In this document: positions 1 to 11,693 of the stretch, one piece after another
Numbering within the stretch: position 1 is the stretch's first letter
Layout: every line of letters starts with the position of its first letter
Origin: Brachionus rotundiformis
Lineage: Eukaryota; Rotifera; Eurotatoria; Ploima; Brachionidae
Length of the DNA stretch: 64,000 nt
NCBI GenBank assembly: GCA_016802295.1
Contig: JAESIW010000200.1
Span: forward strand, 692,107 to 756,106
Direction of reading: 5' to 3'
Notes under the pieces: generated by a model
What the model saw: the letters and a program-made list of their open reading frames with translations, nothing else
What the model was told of the DNA's origin: nothing
Database searches by the model: none
Position numbers and translations under genes: made by a program

Positions 1-123
1 TTTAGACAAAAATTAAAAAATCTATTCTTTTTATCTTTTATCAAAATTAAAAAAAAAATTAAATTATTTTAAATTATTTTGGAAACTTAAATAAAATTAA
101 TCTGAACCAATTTATAAACTAAC

Positions 124-2007
124 CTGTTTCGCAATAATAGCCAGTAAAACCTGATATACAATCACATCCAGCACCATAGATATCATCAACTTTACACTTT
201 CCGCCATTCATGCACTTAGAAACTTCGCAAGGCTTTATTTCAATATGGCAATTGACGCCAGTCCAATTTGGCTTACACAAACACTTGTAATACAAATCTC
301 CAACTATTTCACAAATGCCATTCTCGCATGGTTTGAAGTCGCATGGATGTCGGATCAAGTCACAAAAAGGGCCCATGTAGCCAACCTCGCAATCACAGTG
401 GAACTCTCCGCTCTGGTTATTTAGTAAACATTGACCATGCTTACAAGGATTAAAATCAACACATGGTTGTTTCTTGCTCAATTTTGTATCGTCATTGGTC
501 AATGATTGGTCTAGTTTAGTCGATGTCTGCGATTCAGATTTGAGCAGTTCATTGTTCATGAAATTTGGCACTGGCGAAAATGGTCCAGGCCGAGCGTTGC
601 TCAAATAGTTAAGAGTTGAGTAGAAGCCAGCTCGATTTACCGCTTTGGGTGAGACAAATGAACATCTGCACTCATAGGTCATGTTACTTGGAAGCTCGAC
701 GCATTCACATTCTGGCGAGCATGGATTGGAAGTGCACCGACGCAAGTCTTTTATTAATTTAATAAAACTTTGGCAAAATTTTAATGCAGTTATTTACCTG
801 CTTCACAATAAGTTCCGTGAAATCCGGGCACACATTCGCAGATAAATTTGGAACCAACTGAACTACACTGACCATTGTTGAAACATGGCATGCTAAAACA
901 TGGATCTTGGACCCTATGCTCACAGTTCAAGCCTTCAAAGCCGCTTTTGCACTCACAATAATAGTTGACGCTATCTGTTGGAAAACAAGTGCCATTGTTT
1001 AGACATGGATTTGTCATGCATTTATTAACTAAATTAAAAATATTAAAAATTTAAATAAACAAAAATTTTATAAGAATATATTATATGTAAATTTTATTTT
1101 TTAAATTGAAAAAAAATATAAACTAATGAGTTTAAAATAAATTAAAAATTATTCAATTCTGAAATTAGTAATTATTCCAACCAAAATATCAAAAATCGCC
1201 AACCAAAAATTTGCAATTTTCAATAGATTAATTAATTGTTTTCAAAATTAATTATAAATTAATGAAAAAATTATATCTGGTACAAATGTCCAGGCTAAAT
1301 TTTTATCTACTTACAAATATCACAATTCTGGCCAATATAGCCATCCAAGCATATTTTTTGGCCAGTTTCACGGTCACAAATATAATGAAGAGAACCATTT
1401 GATGAACAATAAACTTCACAATCTGACCCGTAGAAGTCTTTGGCACAGTAAAGTTTGGACTCAACAGTCAAACTAGAATTATGGTCAAATAAACTGGTAA
1501 AACTTTTGCGCACAGTGTAAGTTATATTGGCGTTTGGAGCCGAGAGAGGCACGTCCGCGAGAGCATTGGTGTAGAAATCTACATGCTGATACTTGTCATC
1601 AGTGTGGTAATCTCTCACTTCGACCATCATACCTATACCCATCTTGGTGAAAAAAAAATCAAGCAACAATTAATTATTTATTTTAAATAAAAAATTTATT
1701 ATACCGATGGAATTTTCTTAATCCTGAATTTATAGGTAAAGTTTTGGCCAGAAAAGTCAATGTGGTTAGAGCCCAGAACTGGGGTTATGTGGTCGCCAAG
1801 CGAACAATTTTGAGGATTGCGAAATGGCAGGTCAACCAAACAAAAAAGAAATCCTATGCGGCAGTTCTCAGTTGGACTAGTGTCCGGTCCGCATAGTTGG
1901 TTTGAGTAGGTCCGATTTAGATGGTTGTCAAACTCGAGGAGACGCATCTCGAACACCATCTCTGATCTGACGTACACAAACAAACATACTAATATCAAAA
2001 ATTTCAT
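124..2007 (-). CDS. DSL/EGF Notch ligand (Delta/Jagged-like), 3' end outside window
   Basis: Exons inferred at 2007-1705, 1642-1315, 1028-798 and 747-124. The first intron is phase 0 and the next ones phase 1, all with GT-AG ends and lengths of 62, 286 and 50 bp. Exon 1 begins with a hydrophobic signal peptide (residues 1-15) and an MNNL-like region. Exon 2 carries the rest of that region and a DSL domain (about residues 167-208, YCAKDFYGSDCEVYC then GYIGQNCD). Exon 3 holds two EGF repeats. Exon 4 holds an odd Cys-rich unit, a Ser/Asn-rich spacer of about 70 residues and three more EGF repeats. DSL proteins are membrane-bound ligands that activate Notch on neighbouring cells. The last visible exon ends at a donor (CAG|GTTAGT), so more EGFs, the transmembrane segment and the tail should lie to the left of position 1. 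Bases 1-123 read as intron. Delta versus Jagged cannot be decided from this part. Confidence 0.9.
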
Positions 2008-4825
2008 TTTTATGTGAAATTATCAACAAATCTAGATATAATAAAAAAGTTGATAGTTAATCCAAGAAAAAAGTCTATATTTTTTTCTAATTCTACAAAT
2101 CTCGTATAATTAATATTTAATACAAGTGTAGCGGAAGGATTATAAGAAAACAAGTGGGCCTAACGTGATTTTCCTCATCCTATTCAAAAGTTTTCTTTTA
2201 TCATTCATGCTTTTATAGCTTAAAACAAGGTTAATTTCTTAATTAAATAAAATTCCACTATCATTGATGAGGAATTTTACTCTTAATTGCTATTTGTATT
2301 TGAGATTTAAAATTTGATCCAAATGTAAAATACTCTTGATGAAGAATAATGTAAATTTCGGCTCAATAGACATAAGGCTTTATGAGATTTTGTTTTTGAT
2401 CAGGCACTAGAAATTATCTCAATTACATGTGACAGTTGGACAATACAGTCCATACTTAACTAGAAATCTGATATGAAATATTCCAAAAATTTTTAATTTT
2501 AACATGTTGAAAATATTTTTAAATTGAAAAAAAAAAAAACTTTGATCTATTTTTAATGATGGTTGACTTTGGCCATTGAGGTAAATATTTAGATAGCAAA
2601 ATCTGCAAATGATAAGCTCTATGATGGATTAATTGACTTTTGTTAAATAAATATTTATAAAAAAATATAACAATTATTCCTAGCCGATTGGTCATTATTA
2701 TTTAATTTGCTAATTGTAAATAAAAATATTTGAATATCTTTTGTCTATTTAAAAAAACAATTTAGAATTATCGGATTAAGATAAAATTTTTTGTAATTTT
2801 AGATAGAAAATTTTAAATTACTTCAAAATTTTTAATATAACTAGTAAAAAATATAAAAAATTTAAGAAAAATTATTCAATATTGGGCGATAATTGATTGA
2901 AAATCTGTCTATTCAAAATTAATTTTTAAAAGCCCTTAATTATTAACTTTTTCTTAACAATGATTTTTATTTAAATGATAAATTGATATTTAATTAATCT
3001 TGTGATAAGATGGAACAAGTTGCTTGGCTTCAATTTCAATAAACCTTAGTTTGGATTGAAGAGTTTAGACAATTTTTTAAACATAAATTAGTTAATTAAA
3101 TTCTAAATTATAATTAATTTTAAAATCATTGAATTGTTCTATCTTTTTAAGTCGAATTTTCAAAAAAAAAATCTTAGATTTGGAATGATTAAGTTACCTG
3201 AAATTATCTATAGTTTACAATAAAATTTTTCCATCTAAAAAATTAATTAAATGAAAATTTTTAAGCCCTTTAAACGCCAATGTAAAACAGACAACATTTT
3301 TATCTAATAATATTTAAATTACGTGCAGACAATGTCCTTAAACATTTGTTTAAATAAATGGGCTGGACGTCACATACTAGCTCGGCCATGGATGTTCCGC
3401 AAAGAGGAAAAAAATGATACAAAATTAATAGACTTAAACAATTATATTAAAAATAATTTGAATCTTAAATGGGATGTTTGTTTGATTAGTTAGGCCTTGG
3501 TCAGTTTGTTTGGCAAACAAACAAAATCAGTAAACTTAATACTAAGGGATTTATGTGTGGCTATTTGGCTTTTAATTGGAAAATGGGATGATACACTTAG
3601 GTAAACAAGAGACCAGCGAAATAATTGCTATTTGAGAAAATAAGTTTTTTCGATTATGGCCACTATTGAGGTATAGATTTTCAACTTGCTTTATCTGAGC
3701 CAAAATGGGCTTAATTAAACAAAAATCTAACCTTTAAAATCTGGATTAATTAACTTATTAGGTAAGGATTAGGGAACAAGTGAATTATAGTGAATTAATC
3801 AATTATACACATGGTCCGATTCTCGGTATATTATTAGCTTGGTATTTTAGAATAAAACTAGACTAATCTCGTGAATATTTCACGGTATTAGAAAAAATGT
3901 TGAACTTTTTTCTATTTTATGAAATTCCAAATTATCTATTTTGACTCTAAATGGGAACATTACTCGAAAAAGTTTGTGAAAGAAAGGCGTCAAATAGTTG
4001 GAGAGAAGGCCTCTTGACCAAACACAAAATGGTCAAAATCCGTTCGCAAATATTTGGGGAAAATTTTCTATTTTTTTGCTTAATTAAAACTAATCAAGAT
4101 GTTTCAATTTTTAAACTCTTCAAAAAAGCTAACTAAATCAACTTGGAGATTTGGTCAAATACAAATCTCAAAGAAAAACTAGCATTAGAATTAGATTGCT
4201 TATGTTGACGCTTTAATTGAATTTAAATCTTTTTTTTGTAAACAATAAAAAAATCAGCTATTTTATTAAGCTTTATTTTGGTTTATTTGACATATGATTA
4301 AAAATGGAGCTGACTTTGGTTAATTTAGGTTTAAATTTTAATTATCCTTTCTCAAGCCTAATTTTGAAAGCAAATTTGTTTGTATTGGATTATGGCGGAC
4401 TTTCGATTGTCCTCTAAAATTTTGATAACTTTTTTCCTTTTGACAAATTTGAGTTGTCAAATGAGCCAAATAATTGCGCAATATTTTGCCAAAATTTCCT
4501 ATTTGTTTTTAAGCTTGATTAAATAAAACTCTATCAAAACTTATCTTAATATGTGATTAAATATTGTTTGTCTTTCAAGCAAATTTGATTCACAATTTTA
4601 TTTTAATGCCCAAAATTAATGAATAGCTAAAAAAAACTGAGACTTTTGAGCAACAAGATTGAATTTAAAAAAAAGGATAAAAATTTTATTTATTAAATTA
4701 ATCTAAAGAATAATTATATTGGAAAGTCACTAAATCAATTATGAAATTGTGTTTCCTTTTAAATGATACTGGTTATTAAAAAGTTTACAAAAATTTCAAA
4801 TTGTTGAGATCTTTTAATATTAATC
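2008..4825. other. AT-rich intergenic stretch, no gene seen
   Basis: This is the upstream side of the Notch-ligand gene. All frames are broken by stops and I recognise no domain, RNA gene or repeat. The 61-residue open frame near 3951-4136 has no recognisable content and looks accidental. The promoter of the ligand gene should lie in the first part of this stretch, but I see no diagnostic element. Confidence 0.5.
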
Positions 4826-5378
4826 TAGATTCGTAAGTGAAGTTCCTCAAGGATCTGTTCTTGGTTCAAAAATTTTCATTCTTTAAATAATTGACCTTCA
4901 AGGTTGTTATTCAAATGAAATTCAGATTTATGATGTTGAATCCAAAATATAAGCTATTGTTAATCAAATTTTTGTTAATCGATTTTCGAATAGATTGAGA
5001 TATGGGACATGGGTTTGTGTCCTAGAAAATTTAAGGTTATGCATTTTGGAAGACTGAATGAGAAACATGATTACATGGCTCATAGTAATGAAGAGAGTGG
5101 ATGTGTAGCACAAGCTGCGAGAGAGATCTGGGTGTGATGAAGTTTAATGATCAGTCAACAAACGAGAATTTATTGATAAAATTAATATTAGAAGCAAGAG
5201 ATGAGTATAAAAAATTAAATATGAATAACAAAATAGTCGGACGATTTTGGAGAGTTGTTGTATCATACAATCAAAGCGATGATTAAAAGACTATAATAAA
5301 AAAACACTTTAATATTAGTGATAAAATAAAAAGCCATAGAAGAATAGGTCTCATTGATAAAAATAACTCTGAAAGTGT
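4826..5378 (+). mobile_element. LINE reverse-transcriptase remnant (CR1/L2-like)
   Basis: On the plus strand the translation shows the RT motif SEVPQGSVLG, then a frame-shifted stretch that includes CERDLGV, which corresponds to the EKDLGV motif of CR1/L2-type LINE polymerases. Stops and frameshifts interrupt it throughout, so it is a dead fragment. The C-terminal part of a similar LINE appears at 5975-6268. The unrelated-looking 600 bp in between may be a later insertion. Confidence 0.7.
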
Positions 5379-5974
5379 TGAATAGTGATTAATTTTTTTT
5401 TCTTATTTTGAGCTTAAAAGCATTTAAAGCATACAGAAGCTTTTTAGTATTTTCTTTTGAAATAAATTATTGTTAAAAAATTCTTTTTTTTCAACTGTAT
5501 CTTAGTGAAAAACTAAGCTCAATATTAAAAAAGTGTCTCGAACAATTTATTCAAAATTTAAATCTCTACAAAAAAATGTATCTATCGAACCATCTGATGA
5601 TTCGGTTCAGGAGTTATAACGCTTTAAACTTAAGATACAGAAAAAAATAGTTTTTCAGCAATATCTCGTAAAAAAAACAACACAAACGCTTGAAATTTTG
5701 CAGATATTCTTAACGAGCATCCTTGATTACTCAGAAAAGATCAATTATCTTTTGGAAGCTTCATCGTTCAAAATATCGAAATTGGCCCCTATGATTGGGA
5801 GTCCTGGGAACCATTATGTGGCTTTCAGGTTGGACAAATTTTTTTTTCAACTAAAGCTGATGTCAAATAACATAAAAAGCATTTGTCTTTTGCTTAAAAT
5901 ATTATTTTCTAGAAAAATTTGTATTCATGCTACCTTGCACTTTTTAAACTAGCAAGTGGTTTCGAAAATGTTAA
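5379..5974. other. Unassigned sequence between two LINE pieces
   Basis: This stretch separates the RT fragment from the LINE C-terminal fragment. It contains an 84-residue open frame (5698-5952) without recognisable motifs. It could be an insertion that split one LINE copy, or simply the join between two separate copies. I found no clear terminal repeats. Confidence 0.3.
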
Positions 5975-6268
5975 ACTAACAAGAGTCCCTCTATCTAAAT
6001 AAGAAAAGAAGGGAACACTATTAAGAGGAAACAGGAGAATGTACAGGGAGAGATTGAGAAACTGAGGAACGATTTTGTAAGTGCAGAGACAGGCCGACAT
6101 GCTTTCTTTTTAAACAGAGTGGTACCAAAATGCAATAGATTGCCTAATAGTGTTGTAAACTCCATATCCACGGAAGTTTTCAAAGTCAAATTTAATGAAT
6201 ATTGCTCTACACTCCAAAAAGCAGTAAGAAATTGTACATTCTTTATAGATTGTCGAATGTCGAACTAA
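5975..6268 (+). mobile_element. LINE C-terminal remnant
   Basis: The plus-strand translation contains LRGNRRMYRE followed by FFLNRVVPKCNRLPNSVV and FKVKFNEY. This is the usual C-terminal signature of CR1/L2-type LINE ORF2 proteins (LRGH...FF.NRVV..WN.LP..VV...S...FK..L). The expected Trp of the WN motif is Cys here. It is a decayed fragment and ends in an AT-rich 3' region. Confidence 0.7.
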
Positions 6269-6639
6269 CTAACATTTTTTTTTTTTAAATTCTTAAAATT
6301 ATCTTAAAAAGATCATTGATGATCAAAATAATGATATCATGAATTGGACCTGTTAATAAAACAGAATAGGTCGTCAACACTATAATAGTTATTTTGATAA
6401 TTTAAAACTATCATTTCATTTCACTTTCAAATTATTGTAATGCCGATGGGTGGATATTCCTGACAATAGACAGATAAAATCCTTAACAACTAAGTGAAAT
6501 TTATTGTAACATCATGAGACTTAACATTATGAACCTTATGAGACTTCTACAGTTATTATAGAGTCATTTTTTCGGCAGCTGTTCGAAGCAACAAAGCTAT
6601 GTATTTCTATCTCAAGATACTTATTGAAATACCATAAGA

Positions 6640-6870
6640 TTTGAGTTCTTTTTCAGATTTCAGGATGACAGCAGCCTTCCAATAGTTTAACGAGAGATTC
6701 TGGTCGAATCGCTCGAATATAAAATAAAACAAAAAATGATTTTATTCAAAATAATTAAAGTGAAATGAAATGATTTTATTCAAAATAATTTAAGCTACTA
6801 TAGCGTTCCCTATATGGGTTTTCGTTTGGTGGGACAAACCACCACCGTCATTAAATATCCCTATTTAAAA
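6640..6870 (+). mobile_element. LINE 3'-tail-like remnant
   Basis: The end of this segment (about 6795-6850) has CTATATGGGTTTTCGTTTGG followed by GGGACAAACCACCACCG. It resembles the 3' end of the LINE remnant near 22390-22430 (CTACATGGCTTTGCGTTAG and GGCACAAACCACCGTAGC). No coding part is readable here. It is a short, diverged 3' end. Confidence 0.45.
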
Positions 6871-6884
6871 AAAAAGTTTAAATA

Positions 6885-7163
6885 TATAAAGTAATAAATA
6901 AAAAAGACGCATTTTTTCCCAAAATTCCATACATCCAATTCTTTTGCAACTTTTGGGTCCTGCATATTGATCGAAATGTCCATTGCATCTAGTTGGATTT
7001 CGCCTGTCTTTGGGTTCTTTCCATCAAAATATTGAATAGGTTAATTTATTCCAAAGTCCATCCTCATTGATAACATGGCTCGATGAGAGCCATGAAAAAA
7101 AGAATCGATCGAACCTCGATAGAATTTACAATCAATAAATTTTGGCGTAATATCTATTTAGTT
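6885..7163 (-). pseudogene. Unidentified coding relic with one in-frame stop
   Basis: Reading the minus strand from about 7163 downward gives a protein-like stretch of about 90 residues: it begins IDITPKFIDCKFYRGSIDSF, continues through MLSMRMDFGIN, meets a single TAA at 7041-7043, and resumes in the same frame with PIQYFDGKNPKTGEIQLDAM and later VAKELDVWNFGKKC. Its composition looks coding, unlike the surrounding low-complexity DNA. I do not recognise the family. It could be a decayed transposon exon or a host pseudogene exon. Confidence 0.4.
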
Positions 7164-8564
7164 TTTATTTTGTAAAATTAGGTTTTAATTTTAAAATGCT
7201 CAGATTTAAATATAATGCATCATAAATTATTAATAGAGGTCTAATAACTTATACTTATATTGATAAGTGTATTGTCAATCTTATTTAATAAATTTTTAAT
7301 TTTAAAAAATATATTTAGATTTAAATTTAATAGAAATGATCGATATTTTCAAGGATATGAAATTGTAGTCAAAATAAATTTTATATTTATGAATAGAATT
7401 TTCATTTTTATTGAGATAAAATAATAATTCTATTTAAAAAAAATTGCTTAATTTGCTTTCCGTGATTTTTCCTCAGATCGACTTAAAATTAACAGTTCAT
7501 TTAAAAAATTAATCAGATAAAATGAGTAGTATCTTCTTCATATAATTCATTATTCCAATCTGAACCTGTCCACGGTATTTAAAGGGACATTAGAGGAATA
7601 TGTGATCAAGTCTCAGCTAACTGCTTATTAAGGACCAAATTTATAACCATTGACCTAATTAATTTTTCACTAGTAAAGAAGCTGATGGATTGAATAATTT
7701 AAAAAAAAATAGTCGAAAATACTGATTTTAAAGATGACCTTTTTCTATCAAATGTTATTCCCAAAAACCTTTTTTGTTTTTAAATTAAAATATATAAATG
7801 AGATGTCAATAGATTAAAAATTCAATTCCACTAGTGATAAGATTGATCAATCAGTATAAGTCAATATTTAACTCTAGAAAATATTTAAGGTTGCGACTCC
7901 GTTGTGTAGTCTTTACCTCACTATTGATGAATTCCTTCCACACTTAATTTATTTTTTTTTAAAGCTACAATCTTATTTTCCTAAACCGTACTTGATGCAT
8001 TTTTATTTCTTTTTCGCATATTTGCTTAATCTTATTTTTCTTTAAACTTATACCATGCTAAGTTTTTAAATTGTTATAGCAGAAAAAAAATTGATGCAGA
8101 ATCACTTTTTCAAATTAAGCATATAATGAAACTTTATTTTGTATGTCTGCAAATTTCTGCAAAAATTTTAAATATGCAGAATTTTGCAAAATAGTTTGCT
8201 GTGATTTAACATTTTTTGATACACATAAAAATAGCAATTTATAAGTCATGAGTAGAAAAATCCAAAAGTTTTTTTATTTACTGATTTTGATGTTGGTCCT
8301 ATCAGATTCTCACTATTCCTTTAATTAAATTTCAAATTTCTACAGTCATTCTTCTTTAAATTCTGCCTTAGATTTTCAGGAGAGTTATGAAAGTATAGTG
8401 TTTTAAAGCAAAAATAGCATTCTATCTAGTATTCTATGTTGGTATGTAATCATTAATAAACTATTTGAGTCTGCTAAGAGTGAAACACAATTTTTCTTTT
8501 TTCATCAGTTTCATATTGTGAAATTGTTTCTTCTTCGTTATTTACTCTTGCGTAATTTATTTTT
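7164..8564. other. AT-rich intergenic stretch, nothing recognised
   Basis: All frames are closed by frequent stops. No domain, inverted repeat or RNA gene was recognised. Confidence 0.5.
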
Positions 8565-8740
8565 CTTTATCTTTTTTTCTTAACTTTCCAGCATTCTTTA
8601 GCAATATGTCCTATCTTATCACAATCTTTTCACTTGTGGTGGCCATTTCTTATCGCTGCTACCATGTAATATATGAAGGGACAATGAAAGATTGCTTCAA
8701 CTAATTCTTTATTTGGGACTGTATCAAAACGTAGAAAATT
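8565..8740 (-). pseudogene. Decayed CCHC zinc-knuckle coding fragment
   Basis: The minus strand reads NFLRFDTVPNKELVEAIFHC ... NGHHK, then a TGA stop, then KDCDKIGHIAKECW. Replacing that stop by the expected Cys gives a standard CX2CX4HX4C zinc knuckle, as found in retroelement Gag or ORF1 proteins. The fragment lies directly downstream of the FLYWCH-MULE relic but in another frame, so it is probably part of a different element. Its family is uncertain. Confidence 0.5.
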
Positions 8741-9604
8741 AATTAACACAAAGAATCTGTGAACCGTTTTTAATGACATGAATAGTGTAAATCTGTTTAA
8801 AAAAGGTTAATGAAATGTCGAATGTTCCATCTGCATACTAATCCTGATTGTCATTAAGAATAGAAAGATTAGCTTTTGTGGTGAATAAAATTACTCGGTT
8901 TTTATCGTCTTTACCACTATCATCCCAGTAAAATTCATCGTCACGGTATGTAAATCGTAATTCTTTAGGAATTTCAACGTCAGCTATTGACGAAGCAGTA
9001 AATTTCTTGACTGAGAATTTTTTAATCCTTGTTCTATTAATCAGTTGTCTCAAAGCATTAGGCTTACTAAGTGCACTAACAGTGGTAATACTCATAGCTT
9101 TGAGAATGTTCTCCATGATTGTTCTGGGTGGATCATTTTTAATATTGCCTGTTGTCGAACTTCTTCTTTACACTTAAATTTTTGCAAACGCTCTATATCT
9201 GTGTGATGATTATGTTTTTGTGAGTGTGTTAGTGGTGGATGAATTCCGTCAGAAACAGCACGACCAGTACAATTTTTATGTAACTCACACTTCCAATAGA
9301 TTTTTCTGGCATTTAGTACTAGGGCTTATGTTGGTTTATCAAGAGTGTATGGGTATCCACACGAAACAATTTTATGTGAACCTTTTTGAGTTTCAGTTAG
9401 AGTCCTAGCGAATGAATCATTTTGTGTTTTTGTTTGTATTTTAATTCATCGAGTATTATATCGAATTCGTCTTTAGGGTTATTCGAAGCTGGTTGCCCAA
9501 ATTTACTTTCATTATCTTCTTTTTGGTTAAAATCAAAGTCAAACGTATCAATCATATCATAAACCTCAGGTTTTTTGTTAGGAATAATAAATGTGGAATT
9601 CAAT
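8741..9604 (-). pseudogene. FLYWCH-MULE transposase relic, disrupted
   Basis: Minus-strand pieces, N- to C-terminal, are: an acidic segment (about 9604-9400) ending DEFDIILDELKYKQKHKMIH; after a frameshift a FLYWCH-type zinc finger (about 9400-9120) with GSHKIVSCGYPY, IYWKCELHKNCTGRAV and HNHH, containing one stop; after another frameshift a region (9116-8838) with IPKELRFTYRDDEFYWDDSG and RVILFTTKANL; then a TAG followed by ADGTFDISLTFFKQIYTIH, the DGTF block carrying the first catalytic Asp of MULE transposases. Everything beyond is lost. Two or more frameshifts and two stops make it dead. Its N-terminal side continues at 11963 and beyond, because the intact MULE at 9605-11953 has inserted into it. 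Confidence 0.75.
9596..9604. repeat. Left 9-bp target-site duplication of MULE
   Basis: GAATTCAAT lies immediately before the left terminus GGATGAGG and is repeated exactly at 11954-11962 after the right terminus. MULEs typically make target duplications of about 9 bp. Confidence 0.9.
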
Positions 9605-9840
9605 GGATGAGGTATAACAAAACATAAAAAAGGGTAAAAAAAACATAAAAAAAGAATTGACAACATAAAAATAATTCTTATTTATCAAACTGGCAAAAAA
9701 ACATAAGTAAATTGTTATTAAACTAAGAATAAAACATAAAATATTTTTGAATTTTTTAATAAAAAAACTTCAAATAGAGGATAAAACATAAAATTACAAA
9801 AAATCAAATAAATTTTTTAAACAGAGAAAAAAACATAAAT
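9605..9840 (+). repeat. Left terminal inverted region of MULE with AACATAAA motifs
   Basis: AACATAAA, or AACATAAG once, begins at 9621, 9642, 9662, 9700, 9733, 9785 and 9832. The outer 26 bp match the right end. The motif copies are candidate transposase-binding sites (inference). Confidence 0.8.
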
Positions 9841-9877
9841 TTAATTTGAAGTCAGAGTATAAAAATCATGATGGTAA

Positions 9878-11615
9878 TTAGTCTTTTTCATGCCATGGAC
9901 CTACTTTTCTTTTTTGAGAACTATTTTTATTTTTAAATTTTTTTAATATAATACCAGGAAAACCAATTGAGTCTAAATAGCAACAACCTACTAGATGTAT
10001 GCAAACAGCAGAATCCAAAAATTGACAGCAGCTACAATGAGTACAATCTGGACAAAAGCAATTTGGGTTTATTTCTACTAAATATTTATCGCTCCATTTA
10101 TATTTCAAAATAATTTCATCATTTTCTTTTTCTTTCTCTAATTTTGCTATTGATTCTAAATATTTTTTTGACTCCTTTTTGGTAGACAGTTTAGCAAAAG
10201 AACATATTGGAGTTAGGTATTCGATACGAGACTCAAATGTTACGACTTTTTCAAAAATCTCAAAAACTGGCAACAAATTGAATTTGGTTCTTTCTGTAAA
10301 GAATCTTTTGATTTTATTATTGTAGGACTCAATCGGATTATTTGACATAGCATAACCAGGAGGAGTTTGAAACAATTGCCAATTACAAAATGGCTCAGCG
10401 AGCCATTGTTTTGAAAAATATTTAACAAAATCATTCAAATGTTTATTTTTTTTCCATTTGGTCAAATATTTTTTTTTGGATTTTTCAAAACTTTCTTTAT
10501 TCTTGGTTGATTTAAGATGAATAATATTATTGACTATTTCATCTTCACATGATTTCGGAATTTTTTTCGAATTTTTATTTATCTTTAAAAAACAAATTAA
10601 TTAAATTGCCAATTATTCTTTACCTGTATAAAAATACATTAGCTTTAAAATGATACCAGCACATAATAATTTTCGAATTAATTAACACATTTTTAATACT
10701 ATTTGAACTAGCACGATCAGCATCAATGCATATATATTCGATTAGATTAATAAAATTAATATTTACTAGCTTACCTATTTCAATTAGTGACTCCCAAAAA
10801 AAAGTAAAATCTTCTTCTTTTTCATGAGATGTAATGAAAAAAGAAATAGGATAAAATTTTCTTCTTATATCGGAGCCTCCGAAAACAGCAACAGGAAATC
10901 CATATTTTACAATTTTGTAGGTACAGTCGAAATGAAATGTTAAAATATTTAAAGCATTATTTAGTAATTTTTTTGTGGTTATTCCTAGATGAAAATGGCT
11001 CGAATCGTCGCCTTCATTTATTTCACTACCAAAATAAATTGGTTCATCTTCGGCTAAATTTGACAATTCGACATTTTCATAGTTTTTAGGGGATATAAAC
11101 TCCTTTAGACCTTCTATACTGTTAACGTCACCATCACGCATCCTTCTATATTTCATATAGCTTTGTATTTGTGTAAGTTTTGGTGTAAGGCCAGCATTAT
11201 GGTTATGGTTAAGAAGCAAATGTTGATAAATATGATACGGCTTGGAAATGTTTCGGTAAATTAAATTCTCAATTATTTCCTTATACTTGACAGATATTCC
11301 ATGCTTATTTTTTTGAGCTTGAGTCTGAATTTCAGTATAATTCAATATTGGATGCATGTTTACGCCTTTGACTACTATTTGACTTTTTTTTTGACATTTA
11401 GTTACTAGATAGCGAGTTATACAATTCTTTTGACATTTACACTTTGGATAAAGGACCACCATTTTATGACAATCGCTGTTATCTGAGCAGATAGTACAAT
11501 TATTAGAATTTGCATGTCCTGATGATTGTTTAGGGTACTGGTTAAAAAAATTTTCTAAATCAACCTCTGAATTAAGCTTGGTTAAGAAGATCCAGTCAAT
11601 TATTCGCCTAGGCAT
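9878..11615 (-). CDS. MULE transposase with Cys-rich N-terminus and SWIM finger
   Basis: Two exons, 11615-10638 and 10582-9878, are joined across a 55-bp phase-0 intron (GTATTT...TTTAAAG) to give 560 residues. The ATG is at 11615. Residues 40-74 form a Cys/His cluster (CTICSDNSDCH ... CKCQKNC ... C) in the place where relatives carry a FLYWCH or WRKY-type DNA-binding finger. The MULE catalytic core follows: FHFDCTYK (Asp230), CIDADRAS (Asp298 or Asp300), CWYHFKAN (about 319-326), and SNNPIES (Glu411). A SWIM-type zinc motif lies at about 501-522 (CSCCQFLDSAVCIH). It should cut and rejoin the element's own ends. A donor two codons downstream (TACAG|GTAAAG) would bring a stop into frame, so the GTATTT donor is preferred. 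No disabling mutation is seen. Confidence 0.88.
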
Positions 11616-11693
11616 CCTAAGATTTTTAAAATTATTTTTAAGATTTATTTATTTAATGTTTTTTTATCTTTTAAGATTATTTTAGCTTACAAA

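Noticed and set aside
9220..9408. 62-residue plus-strand open frame
   Set aside because: It lies opposite the FLYWCH relic and is a shadow of that coding sequence.
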